A DNA stretch of 64,000 nucleotides, taken from NCBI GenBank assembly GCA_903813345.2, contig CAIIXF020000005.1:13333375-13397374 (forward strand), given 5' to 3'. Under the pieces are notes generated by a model that worked only from the letters and a program-made list of their open reading frames with translations, did not search any database and was not told the DNA's origin. A program made the translations under genes and the position numbers. Below, in pieces: positions 47,696 through 60,369 of the stretch; position 1 is the first letter of the stretch; each line of letters opens with the position of its first letter. Origin of the DNA: Owenia fusiformis. Lineage: Eukaryota; Annelida; Polychaeta; Sabellida; Oweniidae.

Positions 47696-48939
47696 ATGTT
47701 GCCCTTGACTGACCTTACATGCTCTATCTAATCAGCATGAACATTTGTAAAATACTTGATTTCGTAAAAAATGATAGCTAAAATTCAAAAAACCAATGAC
47801 TTCATACAGGCCTAACCACAAAGTGTTCAAATGTCTACCAGCTGCAAACCAAAGTCCATAAAAAACACAAGACTCAAGGGAAACCCATGATGATTTTGAC
47901 TGCACTGAAAGCAATCAAAGACAACATGTTTCAACCTGCTCATAATCCTTCATCTTATGATTTTTAGGCATCTCCTATTCCTTGTTCATGACAAAATGTC
48001 TTCAAAATATAAACAACAGACTGTACAGATAGGCATCCAGCTGCTGCATTGATGATATAAGGGTGACCGACATATGAAAGACTAAGAAATTGGAAAAACA
48101 AAATGTGGCCATTTTGGTAGTTATAAAACCCTAAAGTGTAAACCAACCCTGAATTCAGATAATACACAACTCTTGTTTTTGCTTCTGTAATTTGTTTACC
48201 ATAACAAAAATGAGCATAAAACCATGACAAGCATTAGCAGGACTAATAACCATCAGGATAATCTCCTTGGTGAAAGTTGTATTGAATAACCGCCCCTATA
48301 ATATCAGGTTAACAATGATCAAAGTCATAATTTTGGCACAAATGTCTACTTCATAATTTGCCAAGCCACCGAACTGGTCAGATGTCAGAGTAGTTCAACA
48401 GATTTTTCAGTCCCTAAAGCAAATAGACAGCATAAAACTTCAACTGAAACACACACTCATCGAGAATGGGGACCTCTGTAACTATCAAATCGAACTCCCT
48501 AATGCCTTGGTCACATTTGCTCTGATTCATCGCAGGTACCTGGCTAAACAAAATACCCAATGGACCGGATGCTGACGGATAACTCAGAGCAAGTATGACC
48601 CAGGCATTAGAGAAACACTTCAAACTAGAACACTGTTCAATGTTCACTTTAGATGGGTTTTTCTGTATATGTACCTCAAAGGCAATAGACACGATGCATA
48701 ACAAACTCAAAAGAAGACCTTGATACTCTGTGTGAGACCCAATGAACCAACAGAAGACCTACTGAAAGTCATTTGAGGACATCTCAAAAGATCACAAAAT
48801 ATTCTTCTACTTCAACTGGCAGATGCATGTCTCAAAATATATTTACCACTTAACATGTGGTACCTATGATTTTCTTTCTTATCATCTTTTTGCCACATTT
48901 TGCCCCTAATGGGTTAAATGTTCTTGGGGAGTTCACAGT
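47696..48939. other. Non-coding stretch
   Basis: No gene is recognised; frames at 47964-48230 and 48414-48710 (minus) show no domain. Confidence 0.4.
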
Positions 48940-49167
48940 CAGGGGCGATCACACCCCCCCCATAACCAATAATATTATAACCATGAGATAGAAGAAGGAT
49001 AGAGCTTTAAAATGATTTTTAATTGTGAAGGATTTTTGTAAAATTCAAGATAAATCTTAATTTTTTAGCTTGTTTATGCCACAATCGCACCCCCCCCTGA
49101 ATGAAAACCAAAATTTAGTTGGCGATTGCACCCCCTCCCCCCTGACTGAAAGCTGTCTATGCCCCTG
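48940..49167. mobile_element. MITE with CAGGGGC ends
   Basis: It starts CAGGGGCGATCACACCCCCC and ends CTATGCCCCTG. GCGATTGCACCCCCTCCCCC and AATCGCACCCCCCCCTGA repeat inside. No coding capacity. Confidence 0.6.
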
Positions 49168-50384
49168 TCATTGAACTGGGAATACTTTGGAGTCATGATT
49201 TGACTGAAAATAAGTGATAATACTCCATACAAAGAATGCCATAGAACATTTTACTTCAGTATGTCAGAAAATACCAAAACATCCCTGTTTGTACCATTCT
49301 TTATACTAGTGCAAAAATTTCAGTTTTACTGTATGTCTGAAGTAATGAAACCTAGACACAGACTCAAAGCAGGGGCAATAAACAAGAACACTTGTTATAA
49401 AGCAGTTATAAAAATACCATCAGCTACTCAAGAGTACAACAACCACCCTTTACAAATAAATTGATGTATTTTGTTGCATTCACGATACTCTTCAGTTACT
49501 TTAGTTACGCCATAAAATGTTTAGATATCAATTCGAATTTCTCCTTGTTTATTCTGAAGGTTAATACATCTTGTGAAGAAAATTCTTTTAAATGTCAAAG
49601 AAACTAAAACATGTGGAAATACTATGGTTGCTATGGTAACTGTAATATTTAGCAAAACAAACCATTTCTATGGTAACTGATACCATGCACTTTGAGATCA
49701 TCCTACAATTCCCATTTCTTATCATTCAGCCTAATTTGCTATTTTTCTCCAAAAGAACATAAAATATCTGATTTTCTTGCATTTCGATATAATTCAGATT
49801 TCATTACAATTCATCTTATACCCTGTTTATTTTAATCAACATCATCATCATTAATTAAAGTACAATTAGAATGAAGCGCTCGGATTCTGGCATTTCTACA
49901 ACTTTACATGCTAATTTACTATGTTATATTATGATCAGCAATTACTATGTCCCCTAGTGGAAAGTAAAATTAGTGGGTGCTATAATTACAATGTCCGTGT
50001 TAACTAGATAACTATCACCTGCGGCAAGAATTAATGAATTAATTACACGGTACAAAAAGGTGAAACTTCAAGCTAGCCTCTGGTTTTAGAAGATAGTAGT
50101 TTTCTCATTATTTTTCGGTCTTAATTCGAATTCTAAAACGAGGAAGTTATTTGGGAATTTATAATTTGGCAAGCAAGATATGAGGGCAAATGATAACTAC
50201 AATTAGGAACCCACAGCTCCTCCTAAAAACTCTCAAATAGCAACACAAAAAATATTTTTTGATGTAAAAATGCAATTTCTTAAATACTTGGGAAAAGGCA
50301 ACGACAGGTCAAATAGATACTATGGATCCACAGAAAATGACCTAAAATATGTATAGCAGTTTTATTGTGTACTATCATGGTTGA
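49168..50384. other. Non-coding stretch
   Basis: GTTGCTATGGTAAC at 49627-49640 is an X-box-like palindrome, with CTATGGTAACTG again 40 bases on. About 49755-49820 is a reverse dispersed-repeat fragment. No gene is seen. Confidence 0.4.
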
Positions 50385-50480
50385 CGGATGGATGGATGGT
50401 TGGTTGGATGGGTGGATGGTTGGTTGGGTGGATGGATGGATGGATGGTTGGGTGATGGGTGGATGGGTGGATGGATAGAG
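50383..50480. repeat. GGAT/GGTT tetranucleotide microsatellite
   Basis: About 98 bases of GGATGGATGG, GGTTGGTTGG and GGGTGGATGG variants. The minus-strand frame over it is low-complexity (PSIHPST) and not a gene. Confidence 0.9.
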
Positions 50481-53400
50481 ACCAACCCATTCCCATGAGC
50501 TTCCAAAACATGACAACCTTTTATCTAATATGACGATTTTAGAATACACAGTACCTATTCTTTCATCTACTTAAAGATAAATGGGATGACCAATAGTTCT
50601 CCAGAGTGACACCTATAGTTCTGCCCCTTATAAGAAAAAATGTTAGACTACATCTCACCGTAACCATGTTTTTTAACGAGGAATGCAAAACTGTAAACTT
50701 GAGCCATGCTTATTTATTACGTTCTATAAATGCTCCATATAACTGAGTATAGAAGCAATTAATGAATCCCAATGAGATGAAAAACTCCAGTCAGAATCAA
50801 GTACCTTTTATCCCATTGACCTACCCTCGAGAAAAATATCTTCTTTTTTCACAAAAGCAAGCAAATGTGAGCAATCAACCAAGTTGAAATAAGGCATATG
50901 ACTCACATGTACTAATCGGACATAAAATGATACGACAATCCATCATTAAATTGGAATATCTACAAAAAATGAACAAAATGTCAATATATTTGTGAAGGAG
51001 AGTATGATATACTCTTCACAAGTTATCAAGTAATATATCACGATTCAACATATAAAATCTCGATTAAACATATTGAAAACATAACACAGAGCATTTCAAT
51101 CATTGATAAGTAATAAATTGATATCTTACGTATAACTTTGACTCCAAAAAGTTAACTATATACAATTATTTTGTCTCGATTATGTCTAGCGTAGGTGGTA
51201 ACCTCACTTATAATTACTCAGGTGTCTAGTTCATTTAACACACATTCTCTCTCAAGCTTAAACAAAATTTCAATTTTTTCACATTTTTGAACAATTTAGA
51301 GTATTTATTTCTTGTTTGTTGACTCATTTTCTTAATAATTTCATTATTTTACCTTCTTTTTCATATTTTAAAATTGATCACCATGGTAATATTTTTTATG
51401 TTTTGTTATCATTCAGGCGACAACCTAGCATGTTATTTTACCAAATTGCCTTTGGAGATTTCGTAAAACAAATGTTTAAAGTTTAAATAAATACACCCAT
51501 GTCCTTTTGAAAACAACATATAGCCACTGATAAATTCTAAAAGTTCAATGACAAAAACGAAGTAATGTTAAAAAAAATCCTATTGGAATTTATATTGCTT
51601 CTGGTATTTTAATATTTATCATAAGATTTAATAGAACTTAAAAACATGTAGGTTTTATGTGAAACATCTCAAGTAGGATGGTATGTTAATATATCTGTGC
51701 TTGAGACATCCTTGTACAAAAAAAAAACAGTCACGATTCTCTTCAAAAATACTAGGACGACATATTGCAAAGAGTCTAATACTTAATCTGATGACATATT
51801 AAATAGATGGACAAAAGATACTTTGCCCTTAATGCTTTTATTTTGAGACACCGATGAGACTTACAGTGAGCAAAATAAAAAGGTGATGTAACATGATTTC
51901 TGTCAACCATAAACCTTTTTTTATTTGAGATCTTTTCTATTTTATCTATCAAAAGCGCCCTTAGTAAAATAGTCCCAAAATCAAACAAGTTTTTCTGACC
52001 AAGTATTTGAGGTTTTATACCTGTGACAAATATGAACATATAGCTATTGGGGCATTTCTTAGCTATGCAGAAGATTGTACAAAAACAGAAATATCTATTG
52101 GGTATCAAGGTTGCAAACTAGGTATAGACATCTTGTTGGTCTTAACAACTTTACAAAAAATTAGTATCACCCATCCCAAAACACAAACTGTTAAAAACAG
52201 TACATTCCTTCAGTCAAGAGAACTAGTCATATATATCAAGGTATAAAGGTATGCCCAGACACGTAGTCAGTCCTATTCACAGCCCCAAAAAGTCACTGCT
52301 AATTAAATGAAGAAATTGTCTTAAATCAAAGCATTTCTCGGGGTTGTAAATTAGACTGTTATGATATCATATCATCTAGGTGTGACTTATCTTCCCTCAA
52401 TAGATTGTGCTATTTTCAGACATTATAACACTTTTGATCTTCAGCATGAACCTTCTAGCTTAAATAAACATTGCAACAATAATGGGAAGGAGATGAGGGG
52501 TAGATATTCGTGTATATCACAGAGTTAAGTAACAGCTCAGGGGGGATATATGACTACAATCAATAGCTATGTCTACAATCAATAACTATGACGACAAGCA
52601 ATAACTAAAGAACGTGTACATGTGAAAAATAAAATATTAACAACAAAAAATATGCTCCCTAGTTTGGAATACACTAATACATAAAATAATATCAAGTATT
52701 CATTTTATCAATAATATTTATAATTGGGGTGTAATATTAATTGTTTAAATATATTTTCAAATATATTTTGAGATATATAACATACCACCCCCAGCTCATA
52801 TCCCCTCCTCTACCTTCCCCCAATGGATACTGTGTCACTTGTATTGATTGTGTTTTTATGTACAATTCAAAAAATATCTATAGTATTAGAAAGTTCATCT
52901 GACACATGCCATAGTGCAATTCATGAAGAACAATCAAAACTGGGCTAAGTCTGAGCTAATGATCAATCACTGGGATATGTTTTACCTTTTCCCGATTTAT
53001 ATTAATCTATTAACATTCCCAGAAACAATACTTATTGAAAACAGATTTCTAAAACATTATTATAAGAGGTAACGATTAAACTGCACTGACTCATACACTT
53101 GACCCAACAAAATCCATATTTGAAGCATTTAGTTTTCTATCAGGAACAATTATATATTACAGACTGTCAATTACCCCTTTATATATCACACCTTTTTACA
53201 GAAAATACAGGGTACAAAAGTGCTATTACTAAATGAAACATTGAATCATCGCAAAAATCAATGACAGTAAAAAACACACCTATTGGGTGGTTTGATTTAG
53301 ACCCCAAAAATCAATGAATATTGCGTTATAAATATTATATGAAATAATGACGATTAACCCTTATAATAAATGTAATATTAAAGTTCAACATGTAATACTT

Positions 53401-53700
53401 CTTTAATTGATTTACTTAAAACAAATCTGGGGAATATTTCAATAACTTGCTGACTCAGCTTTATTCATTAGAAAACCAAAATGTGAAAACATCAAAGAAA
53501 CATACTCCCATCAGTTATTGCATACATTTGATAACATGCAATAATGTCCAGAACTTGATGAAAGATGAAATCTGGAGTTCAATGAATATGTCAATAAACA
53601 TACATGCCCAGTAATAAGAAATTAATAATGTATGGATAAAAAAGATTGTATGTACTGTACATATCATGCACAATAATTACTATGAGAGAATATTACCATT
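50481..53700. other. Long AT-rich non-coding stretch
   Basis: No gene is recognised. A short direct repeat (CTACAATCAATARCTATG) occurs at 52551-52600. The 110-codon minus frame at 51776-52108 has no known domain. Confidence 0.4.
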
Positions 53701-55221
53701 AGTGTCAGGTGTATTTGGTAGATGAAGATCTCTTTTGGAAAAGCAAAGTCAATAGATTGGAAACAGCTGGGCAGCCAAACCCAGAAATCAATTGTCGCGG
53801 TGATTCGGCATTAACCTGAAAACTACGCGAAAATCGTGCTTTTCTACAGAATATAGTCCCGCCTCCAAAAATCATATAAAATGACACCTGTGCATAAATT
53901 GACTTTTAATATCGATAAACGTAATGGTTTTGGCCGATATTTCGGGAAACGTTTGGAGATATCGGGATGTAACTATATTTCACGAATAATAAGCAAAATA
54001 AGGTATGGTGGGTGAGAAAGAAGACCTCAAAGAGAAAAGTTTTGAAACTGGGTTTCGATAATTTTGAAAATTGGGGTCGTATACATGTTTTGGGCATTTT
54101 TTTCTGAGATTAGTTATTTATGTGATTTTAGTACAAAACGAACCCCCCTTAACTCGCGGACGTGATTTGAACGTTTTATTGCCCATTCTTATATATTTCT
54201 CGAGTTATCAGCCACTTAGTCAGCAGTAATTGATTTTCAGAAAAAAATGTTAATTCTCAGGGATCGATTTTGACATGGTCCCCTGAAGTTGTAAACACTC
54301 AATCTCGGATGAAACCCGTAGTCAGCCGATACAAAATAACCAGTAGATGATAAAATTGACGTGTAGTTCTCAATTCCCGCATTAAGTTTTTGTTGGGAAT
54401 TGATTTCTTCACGTCGAAAAAAATATGTGATTAGAAAATCAGCTAAATGACAAAAACAATTCTGAGGAAACATTAGTTCAGAATGTTTTGGGCAAATTTT
54501 TTTCTTACAGATCTGTGGTTAAAAATCTATTGATAAATAAAAAGTAGTCTAAAATACATATGGTGTCTAAATATAAAAATGCCTGGATAAGTACTTTTGT
54601 CAGGAGACTTGAATCAATTGCGGTCCAGTCATATTGTCGTGTCAAAATTACCCAAAATGGTGAAGCCCTGGCTTTTGAAGAGGGTCGTCTTCGGACTCGA
54701 AGTTTTCAGTATTTTTAGCCTTTTAGCAACTAATTCTTGAATTCAACGTATGCGTATGATCTAAATACGCATAAGTCAGCCGTATTGTGCATCAATTCGA
54801 AGTTCTTATGGCAATTTGAAGCCATCATCTGGAGCGGTTTCTACTCTTGAATCCGCCAAATTGCTGAAATGCCAAAGGACCTTCTCAGGTCACGTGACCT
54901 GTTTTTTAAATGTTGCATTTCAGCCACAAAACAACAACATCGGTCATTCATAAATTGTTCGTGGATGGCTTTGAGCACCAACTTGGCATTACTGTACTTA
55001 AAATCAAGAGAGAATGTCAAACAAAACAAAAATCGCTAACTGTTTTATCATTTTTTAGTTGATTCCAAGGGGTCTTTCCCTTTCGTTCGTAATTTTAAAG
55101 TATCGATGGCGCTGAAAACAAATTGAACTGGCTCAGCCTATTTGAACGGATTTTAGTAGATTCATGGATATTTAGATCAACCGATAGTGTTTACAGGATT
55201 CAGGGATTCCAGGTGATTACG
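53701..55221. promoter_or_regulatory. CpG-richer, promoter-like region (candidate)
   Basis: CpG is clearly more frequent here than in neighbouring DNA (for example TGTCGCGGTGATTCGG, AACTACGCGAAAATCG, ACTCGCGGACGTGA). AGGTCACGTGACCT near 54886-54900 is a perfect palindrome around a CACGTG E-box. Short minus-strand frames at 53705-53887 and 54841-55029 have no domain. Interpretation as a promoter of flanking transcripts is inference. Confidence 0.3.
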
Positions 55222-57875
55222 ATGGAGTTCACGGCTTTTAAGTAAGTTCAGTATTTCTGTTAGATAACGTAGTTTGAAAACACATAATTTGAATAATGAT
55301 GGTGTAATTTTTGATTTTTGAAATTTTTTAAAGTTAGAGGCAATCTCATCAAATTTCAGTATCTTTTATTGCACATAGGATTCTAGAAATTTACTCACAC
55401 ATTGATGTGATAATAAATATTGTATATTTGATGTAAATAGCATCAGGGTCTTGGAGTTAAGCTCGATGTCAGCGCCTCCAAATGACCCATGTTGTTTCAA
55501 AATTAGGGACCATATTTTGGGTCATATTGCGCATGCGCCAAATATATAGCTATTTCTTTTGTGCATTTCCAGAAAGCAGGTTCCAGAACTCCTTGATTCT
55601 GCCTCTGCTTCGATGTGCCTACCAGATTTAATTTGTGGATTTCACAGGGGATTTCAATGTCATCTTCCCTCTCTGAATCTGAACAGCAATGCCTCAGTCA
55701 TATTTGTGACTCCCCAAGACTAGATTTGCTTGTTATGTGAGTATCTTACATGTGTTGTGCAAATTCAAGAAATTAATGCTGTACAGTAACAGTGTATATT
55801 GTTGGTTTGCGACAAAGTCAAGGTAGTTCCGTAAAATGTTTACAATGTTTCTTGACCTGAGTGGCGAGCGAACATTTACAGGGCTGCAGGGGCCTGGGAA
55901 CCAACAAGGGGGGGGGGGCAAGTTTCTGGTCTTAGAAAAAACTTCAGCGAAAAAAATGTTTGGACCCCTACAACCAAGTTTTGACATTTGAGGCCCATTA
56001 TTTTGAAACTTTGGCCTAAAATTAAAAAATAAGGCCTTGGAAGCCCCAATTATGACCAAAAAAGCCCACTTTCTGGGGCCTTAAGACTTTTTTGGACCAA
56101 AATTTAATTTGGCCCATTTTTTTCTGAGCCCACCCAAATGACGAGGCCCCGGCCCTTAGCCCCCCCCCCCCCAGATCCGCCAGTGATTAATTAATTATAT
56201 TATGGTCACATTAAGGTCTCATGGTAGTTATCAGAAATTTACACCAAACAGGAAATGAAATAATCATGTTATTTTAAAGTTTTTTGAATGAAGTAAGATA
56301 ACTGAGTTCTGCTTTGATCTTCAGTCAGTTGTAGTACTCCCATATACTGATATATCATTTACATGGCCAGGATCACAATGGTTATTGTCAAAATGACCTT
56401 TACCATCAAAATAGCTTTTTCAGCCCTAATAAAAAATATATATAACTTTTTCAGGAAATGCCTTGCAAAAGTAGAATAGAGGACCAACAACAATGCCTTG
56501 ACTCAACCTAGAACAGAAATTATGTTCAAATCCTCTGATGGAGAACACTAGGTAAACTGTTTGTTTTCATGTAACTAACTGAAGTTGGTATACCGTATAT
56601 ATCATCTAAAATTTTAAACAGACTGTTTTAAAGGCCCCATATAAAGTTTAAAACACTTAGCCTTATTTTGTAGTCTAACCAAAAGTTGTTAAAATGAGAT
56701 ATACAAAACTTTGGTTTTGATTTTAAAAAATGTATTGATAAATAAGCAAGAAATGAACTATCTATGCATGTGTGTCATGAAAATGTTTCAGAGAAAAATG
56801 CATTTTAAAATTATATTCCTCGTAGAAGCAATATTTAAAACATAATATTTGCTTCTTTTCCTAAAACAGTAAGCTAATCAACATTGGCTTATTTTGAAAG
56901 TTTAAGGAGACTATACTATTGGGTATATTGAAATTTACCACATATTCAACCACTAGATATATACTTACCTAAGTCCCCAATCCCCAGCTTTCAGTGTTAA
57001 TTTTGCAATTGTACAGACAGATCTAATTAATTTCGCAGTAATTAATTTAATCTGAAGTTAGAATATACCAGAAAATCCACCTGTTACCTGATTGGTTGTT
57101 GAATTTGTTGATCATGAACCTGATTGGCTGCCTGGTTTAAGGCACATGTGGGCGTTTGCGTGACTCAACGGGGATTCCCATTTCCCCTCGCTAGCCGAGG
57201 AATCGATTATGCTTGATTTTGAAAATTTTGAAAAAATCTAAAGTGATCCCAATAAACTTGAATTTTCATCAGTTTTAGTCATGGGCTTTCAACAGAAGGG
57301 AAGTATTGCCTTGGGTTTTAAAAATTGGAGAAAATGCTTCTTGTACACATTCCAAGAAAAATGTTATTTTGTACTTTTCATGAATGATTTAACTCAAAAA
57401 TAAAAACATGATTATCTCATCTGCATACATGTTGATAATTTAATATAAAATGGAATTCATCACAATTATGGCAATAATAAATGTGAACATTCTCCCACAA
57501 ATTATATTTTTACTGGAATGTTTTCTTGAATTATTACCCACAATGCAACATTTGAAGAGATATTATTTACTAGTAATATGTAGATTTCAAGTATGATATC
57601 ACATTGACTGAATTTTGAAAACTTTGAATTGTGTAAATCAAGATTATTTCTAATAACTAGTCCATTGTTATATTGTCATATTGATTACAGAAAACATGAT
57701 TTTTTCCTATCAAGTTTCTTATAATATAACATTAATATTCATGTATTTTTCTAATTTTTCAGATTTTTTTGTGTTGGCTGAAGATGTTCCCTGCCATAGG
57801 TGCAAAAATGACTGGCTTCAAAGGTTACTAGATACTTATCAACAATATCAAGCTCAGATTTACAACTTCACATGA
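55222..57875 (+). other. Weak candidate multi-exon transcript
   Basis: Possible exons: an ATG at 55222 in GATTACGATGG, with a donor AA|GTAAGT at 55242; an exon 55573-55736 between CATTTCCAG and GTGAGTAT; an exon about 56455-56573 after ACTTTTTCAG and before GTAAACTG; and a last exon after TCTAATTTTTCAG at about 57763. Joining the first two gives a 56-codon frame (MEFTAFKKQVPELLDS..., ending FVTPQD) that stops inside the second exon, so either it is a very short peptide, a leader, or the transcript is non-coding. No family is recognised and splice words arise by chance. Confidence 0.2.
55880..56186 (-). mobile_element. MITE rich in AAGGCC motifs, copy 2
   Basis: Reverse-oriented relative of 40520-40790: GGAACCAACAAGGGGG, CAAGTTTCTGGTCTTAG, AAGGCCTTGG and GGGGCCTTAAG. 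It ends CCAGATCCGCCAGTG. G and C runs of 11 and 13 lie at 55908-55918 and 56160-56172. The minus frame over it is not a gene. Confidence 0.7.
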
Positions 57876-58305
57876 ATCAATCAACAAAAATGAAGGCGTA
57901 ACGTTACAGCATTCACCATCACCTATTAATGGTACAGTTAAATCAACTTTGTCTGATCTGAAAAACTCAGTTTCTGATGAAACACAATGGAGATTATAAG
58001 ACCAGACCATGTCCATAACAGCAGAGTATTGATAAGGTGAAAACAAAATGATACTGTGCAATGTTAACGAGATGCCAAGAACTATATACTCAAAATGATA
58101 ACAATGAATGATAACACGACTTTGATGTTGACATGAAAATTGAACTATAAAGAGAGTCAGTTAGCAGGGACAATTTGATTCTCCTGTCTTCCAACTCTTT
58201 GAGGTAATGATTTATGATTCAAAATTAGATAAGGATATATTGGAAAATACTAATATTGGAAATATTCTGGAAAATACTATTTCATGTATTTGCTGGAAAG
58301 ATTTA
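56187..58305. other. Non-coding or intronic stretch
   Basis: Apart from the possible exons of the weak transcript listed separately, nothing is recognised. The short frame ending at 57875 (LAEDVPCHRCKNDWLQ...) has a CxxC pair after a good acceptor but no known family. Confidence 0.35.
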
Positions 58306-58745
58306 TAGGCTGTCCCAAAAGTATGGGACCCCCATAGGCAGAATGTACCAATGCCCCCATTGTCATATGTGATTTTAAAGCTTATCCAAAGTTACATTGA
58401 TTTGCCAAGTATGATGTGTCAATTCCCAAATTGGAAAAAGGTTACAGATTTTTCAAAATTTAGTTTCTGGCTACAGTTGAAGTTCAGTTTTACACTAAAT
58501 TAGTAGTAGTGTGTCTTTCCTTGGCCATGTTGCATTTTAAATCCTCTTAAAACATTTTTAAGGAAATAAAGAGTTTCCATGGAGTATCTACCCTCACCTT
58601 GGCCAAACACTATTTGAGAGTTGAATCATGATACTGGACAAGTCAATGTAATTCTTGATAACCCTCAAAATGTTATATAATACATACTGTGAAGGCATTG
58701 GTATATGTCTGCCTAGGGGGTCCCATACTTTCTGGACACCCTGTA
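58306..58745. mobile_element. Mariner-type MITE with ~50-bp inverted ends
   Basis: The left end reads GGCTGTCCCAAAAGTATGGG then ACCCCCATAGGCAGA. The right end, reversed, reads CAGGGTGTCCAGAAAGTATG then GGACCCCCTAGGCAGA. TA stands at both edges. CAGGGTGTCCNNAAAGT termini are widespread among Tc1/mariner-related elements. The 440-bp interior is non-coding. Confidence 0.87.
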
Positions 58746-59436
58746 CACTGGTACATTGGTAAATAGTTTTTAAAATCTTAGTTTTTCATTTTAACCAAAT
58801 TAATGATTATTTCTGCTTATCTAAAATTTTGGTTGTCTATCCATTGAATCTGTGAGTTTTTGGCATGACCCCCCTCCTCACAGGGGCTGTGTTGAGAAAA
58901 AGGGTTAGAAATATGTCGCTGGAATTATGAAATTATGATTTTAAAAAAAATGTTAACTGTAATTTTTACATGTTCTATTCTCATTTTCTGCTAAATCAGC
59001 ATGCAACCTGGTGGATGGATGCCACATATATCTTGTCATTAAAATACCAAGAAAACAACCTATCAGTTATTTCACATGGCCTCCATTTTGAATTTTTAAA
59101 TATATTTTGTCATCAAAATGTCTTCCACTCATGGTATTCAATTTGAATTTGTACAACTTTGATGTACAACTTCAAAGTCTATAGCTGACCAACTTTCGGA
59201 GCTCTGGAGGATAGAACTTCATACAAATCGACTGGTGCTATGCTCATTGAGAGTGATATTTATTAGTTTTTGTCTTGTCCTATTATTTTCTGTTAAAAAG
59301 CTAGAACGAGATTCATGAAAACTGAAATTTTGAGAATATCCTCATTCCAAAAACTTGGTCAAATGTATCAAGTTTTAATGTCATTTGGTCAATTTTTCAA
59401 TTACACACTTCCTGCCTGTCTAGATCTACATTTATT
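58746..59436. other. Non-coding stretch
   Basis: No gene or repeat boundary is recognised before the satellite element. Confidence 0.35.
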
Positions 59437-60369
59437 ATCCCATCGAACGAAGTTCATTTTACGATTTTTGCTGTAACTCAAAATATAGTGGAGCGATTTT
59501 GTTCATATTTGGTATGTGAATACTATAAGCATTGCACACTGTTTTTGATAGAAGGCGGCCATTTTGAAAAATGGCTCAATTTTAACGTATTTTACTATAA
59601 CTCGAAAAGTAGTGGAGCGATTTTGTTCATATTTGGTATGTGAAAACTATAAGCATGGCACACTGTCCTATGACACTTTTGGTACAAGGCGGCCATTTTG
59701 AAAAATGGCCCCCATTTTAATGTATTTTACTATAACTCGAAAAGTAGTGGAGCAATTTTGTTCATATTTGGTATGTGAATACTATAAGCATGGCACACTG
59801 TCCTATGACACTTTTGCTAGAAGGCGGCCATTTTGAAAATGTTTTGAAAAATGGCCGCCATTTTAACATATTTTACTATAACTCAAAAAGTAGTAGAGCG
59901 ATTTTGTTCATATTTGGTATGTGAATACTATAAGCATGGTACACTGTCTATTTCTAATGACACTTTTGGTAGAAGGTGGCCATTTTGAAAAATGGCCGCC
60001 ATTTTAACGTATTTTACTATAACTCGAAAAGTATTGGAGCGATTTTGTTCATATTTGATATGTGAATACTTTAAGTATGGCACATTGTCTAATTAAACTT
60101 TGGGGAGTAGTCGGCCATTTTGAAAAATGGCCACCATTTTTATGTGTGTTATTTTACAAGTATGTGTGCGATTTTTCAAAAATTTTAGAGATGGCTACTT
60201 AAAAGCATATTATTTCTCCTGATGACAACTTGGCTAGTGAGCAACCATTTTGAAAATGGTGGCCTTTCTGGTGTGTTGTTTTATGATATTTGCATTCGTT
60301 TGTAAAAATGCCAGCCATTTCTGTTCGATGGGATTCGCTACGCTTTGGCATTGCCGTTGTTCTGGTTTC
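59437..60369 (+). repeat. Satellite-bearing element, left copy (YY1-like palindromes)
   Basis: ATCCCATCGAAC at 59437 and GTTCGATGGGAT at 60323-60334 are exact inverted repeats bounding a tandem array. Five clear units of about 127-147 bp each hold GAGCGATTTTGTTCATATTTG (or one mismatch), ATGTGAATACTATAAGCATG and GGCGGCCATTTTGAAAAATG. The last units decay. A further shared tail, TCGCTACGCTTTGGC to GTTGTTCTGG, runs to 60369. No coding function. Confidence 0.92.

Noticed and set aside
50280-50549. An 89-codon minus-strand frame with PSIHPST repeats
   Set aside because: It is a translation of the GGAT microsatellite.
59437-60369. A tRNA-like T-loop word near GTTCGATGGGATTCGC
   Set aside because: No acceptor stem, D-arm or anticodon arm can be placed around it; it is an element terminus present in both copies.
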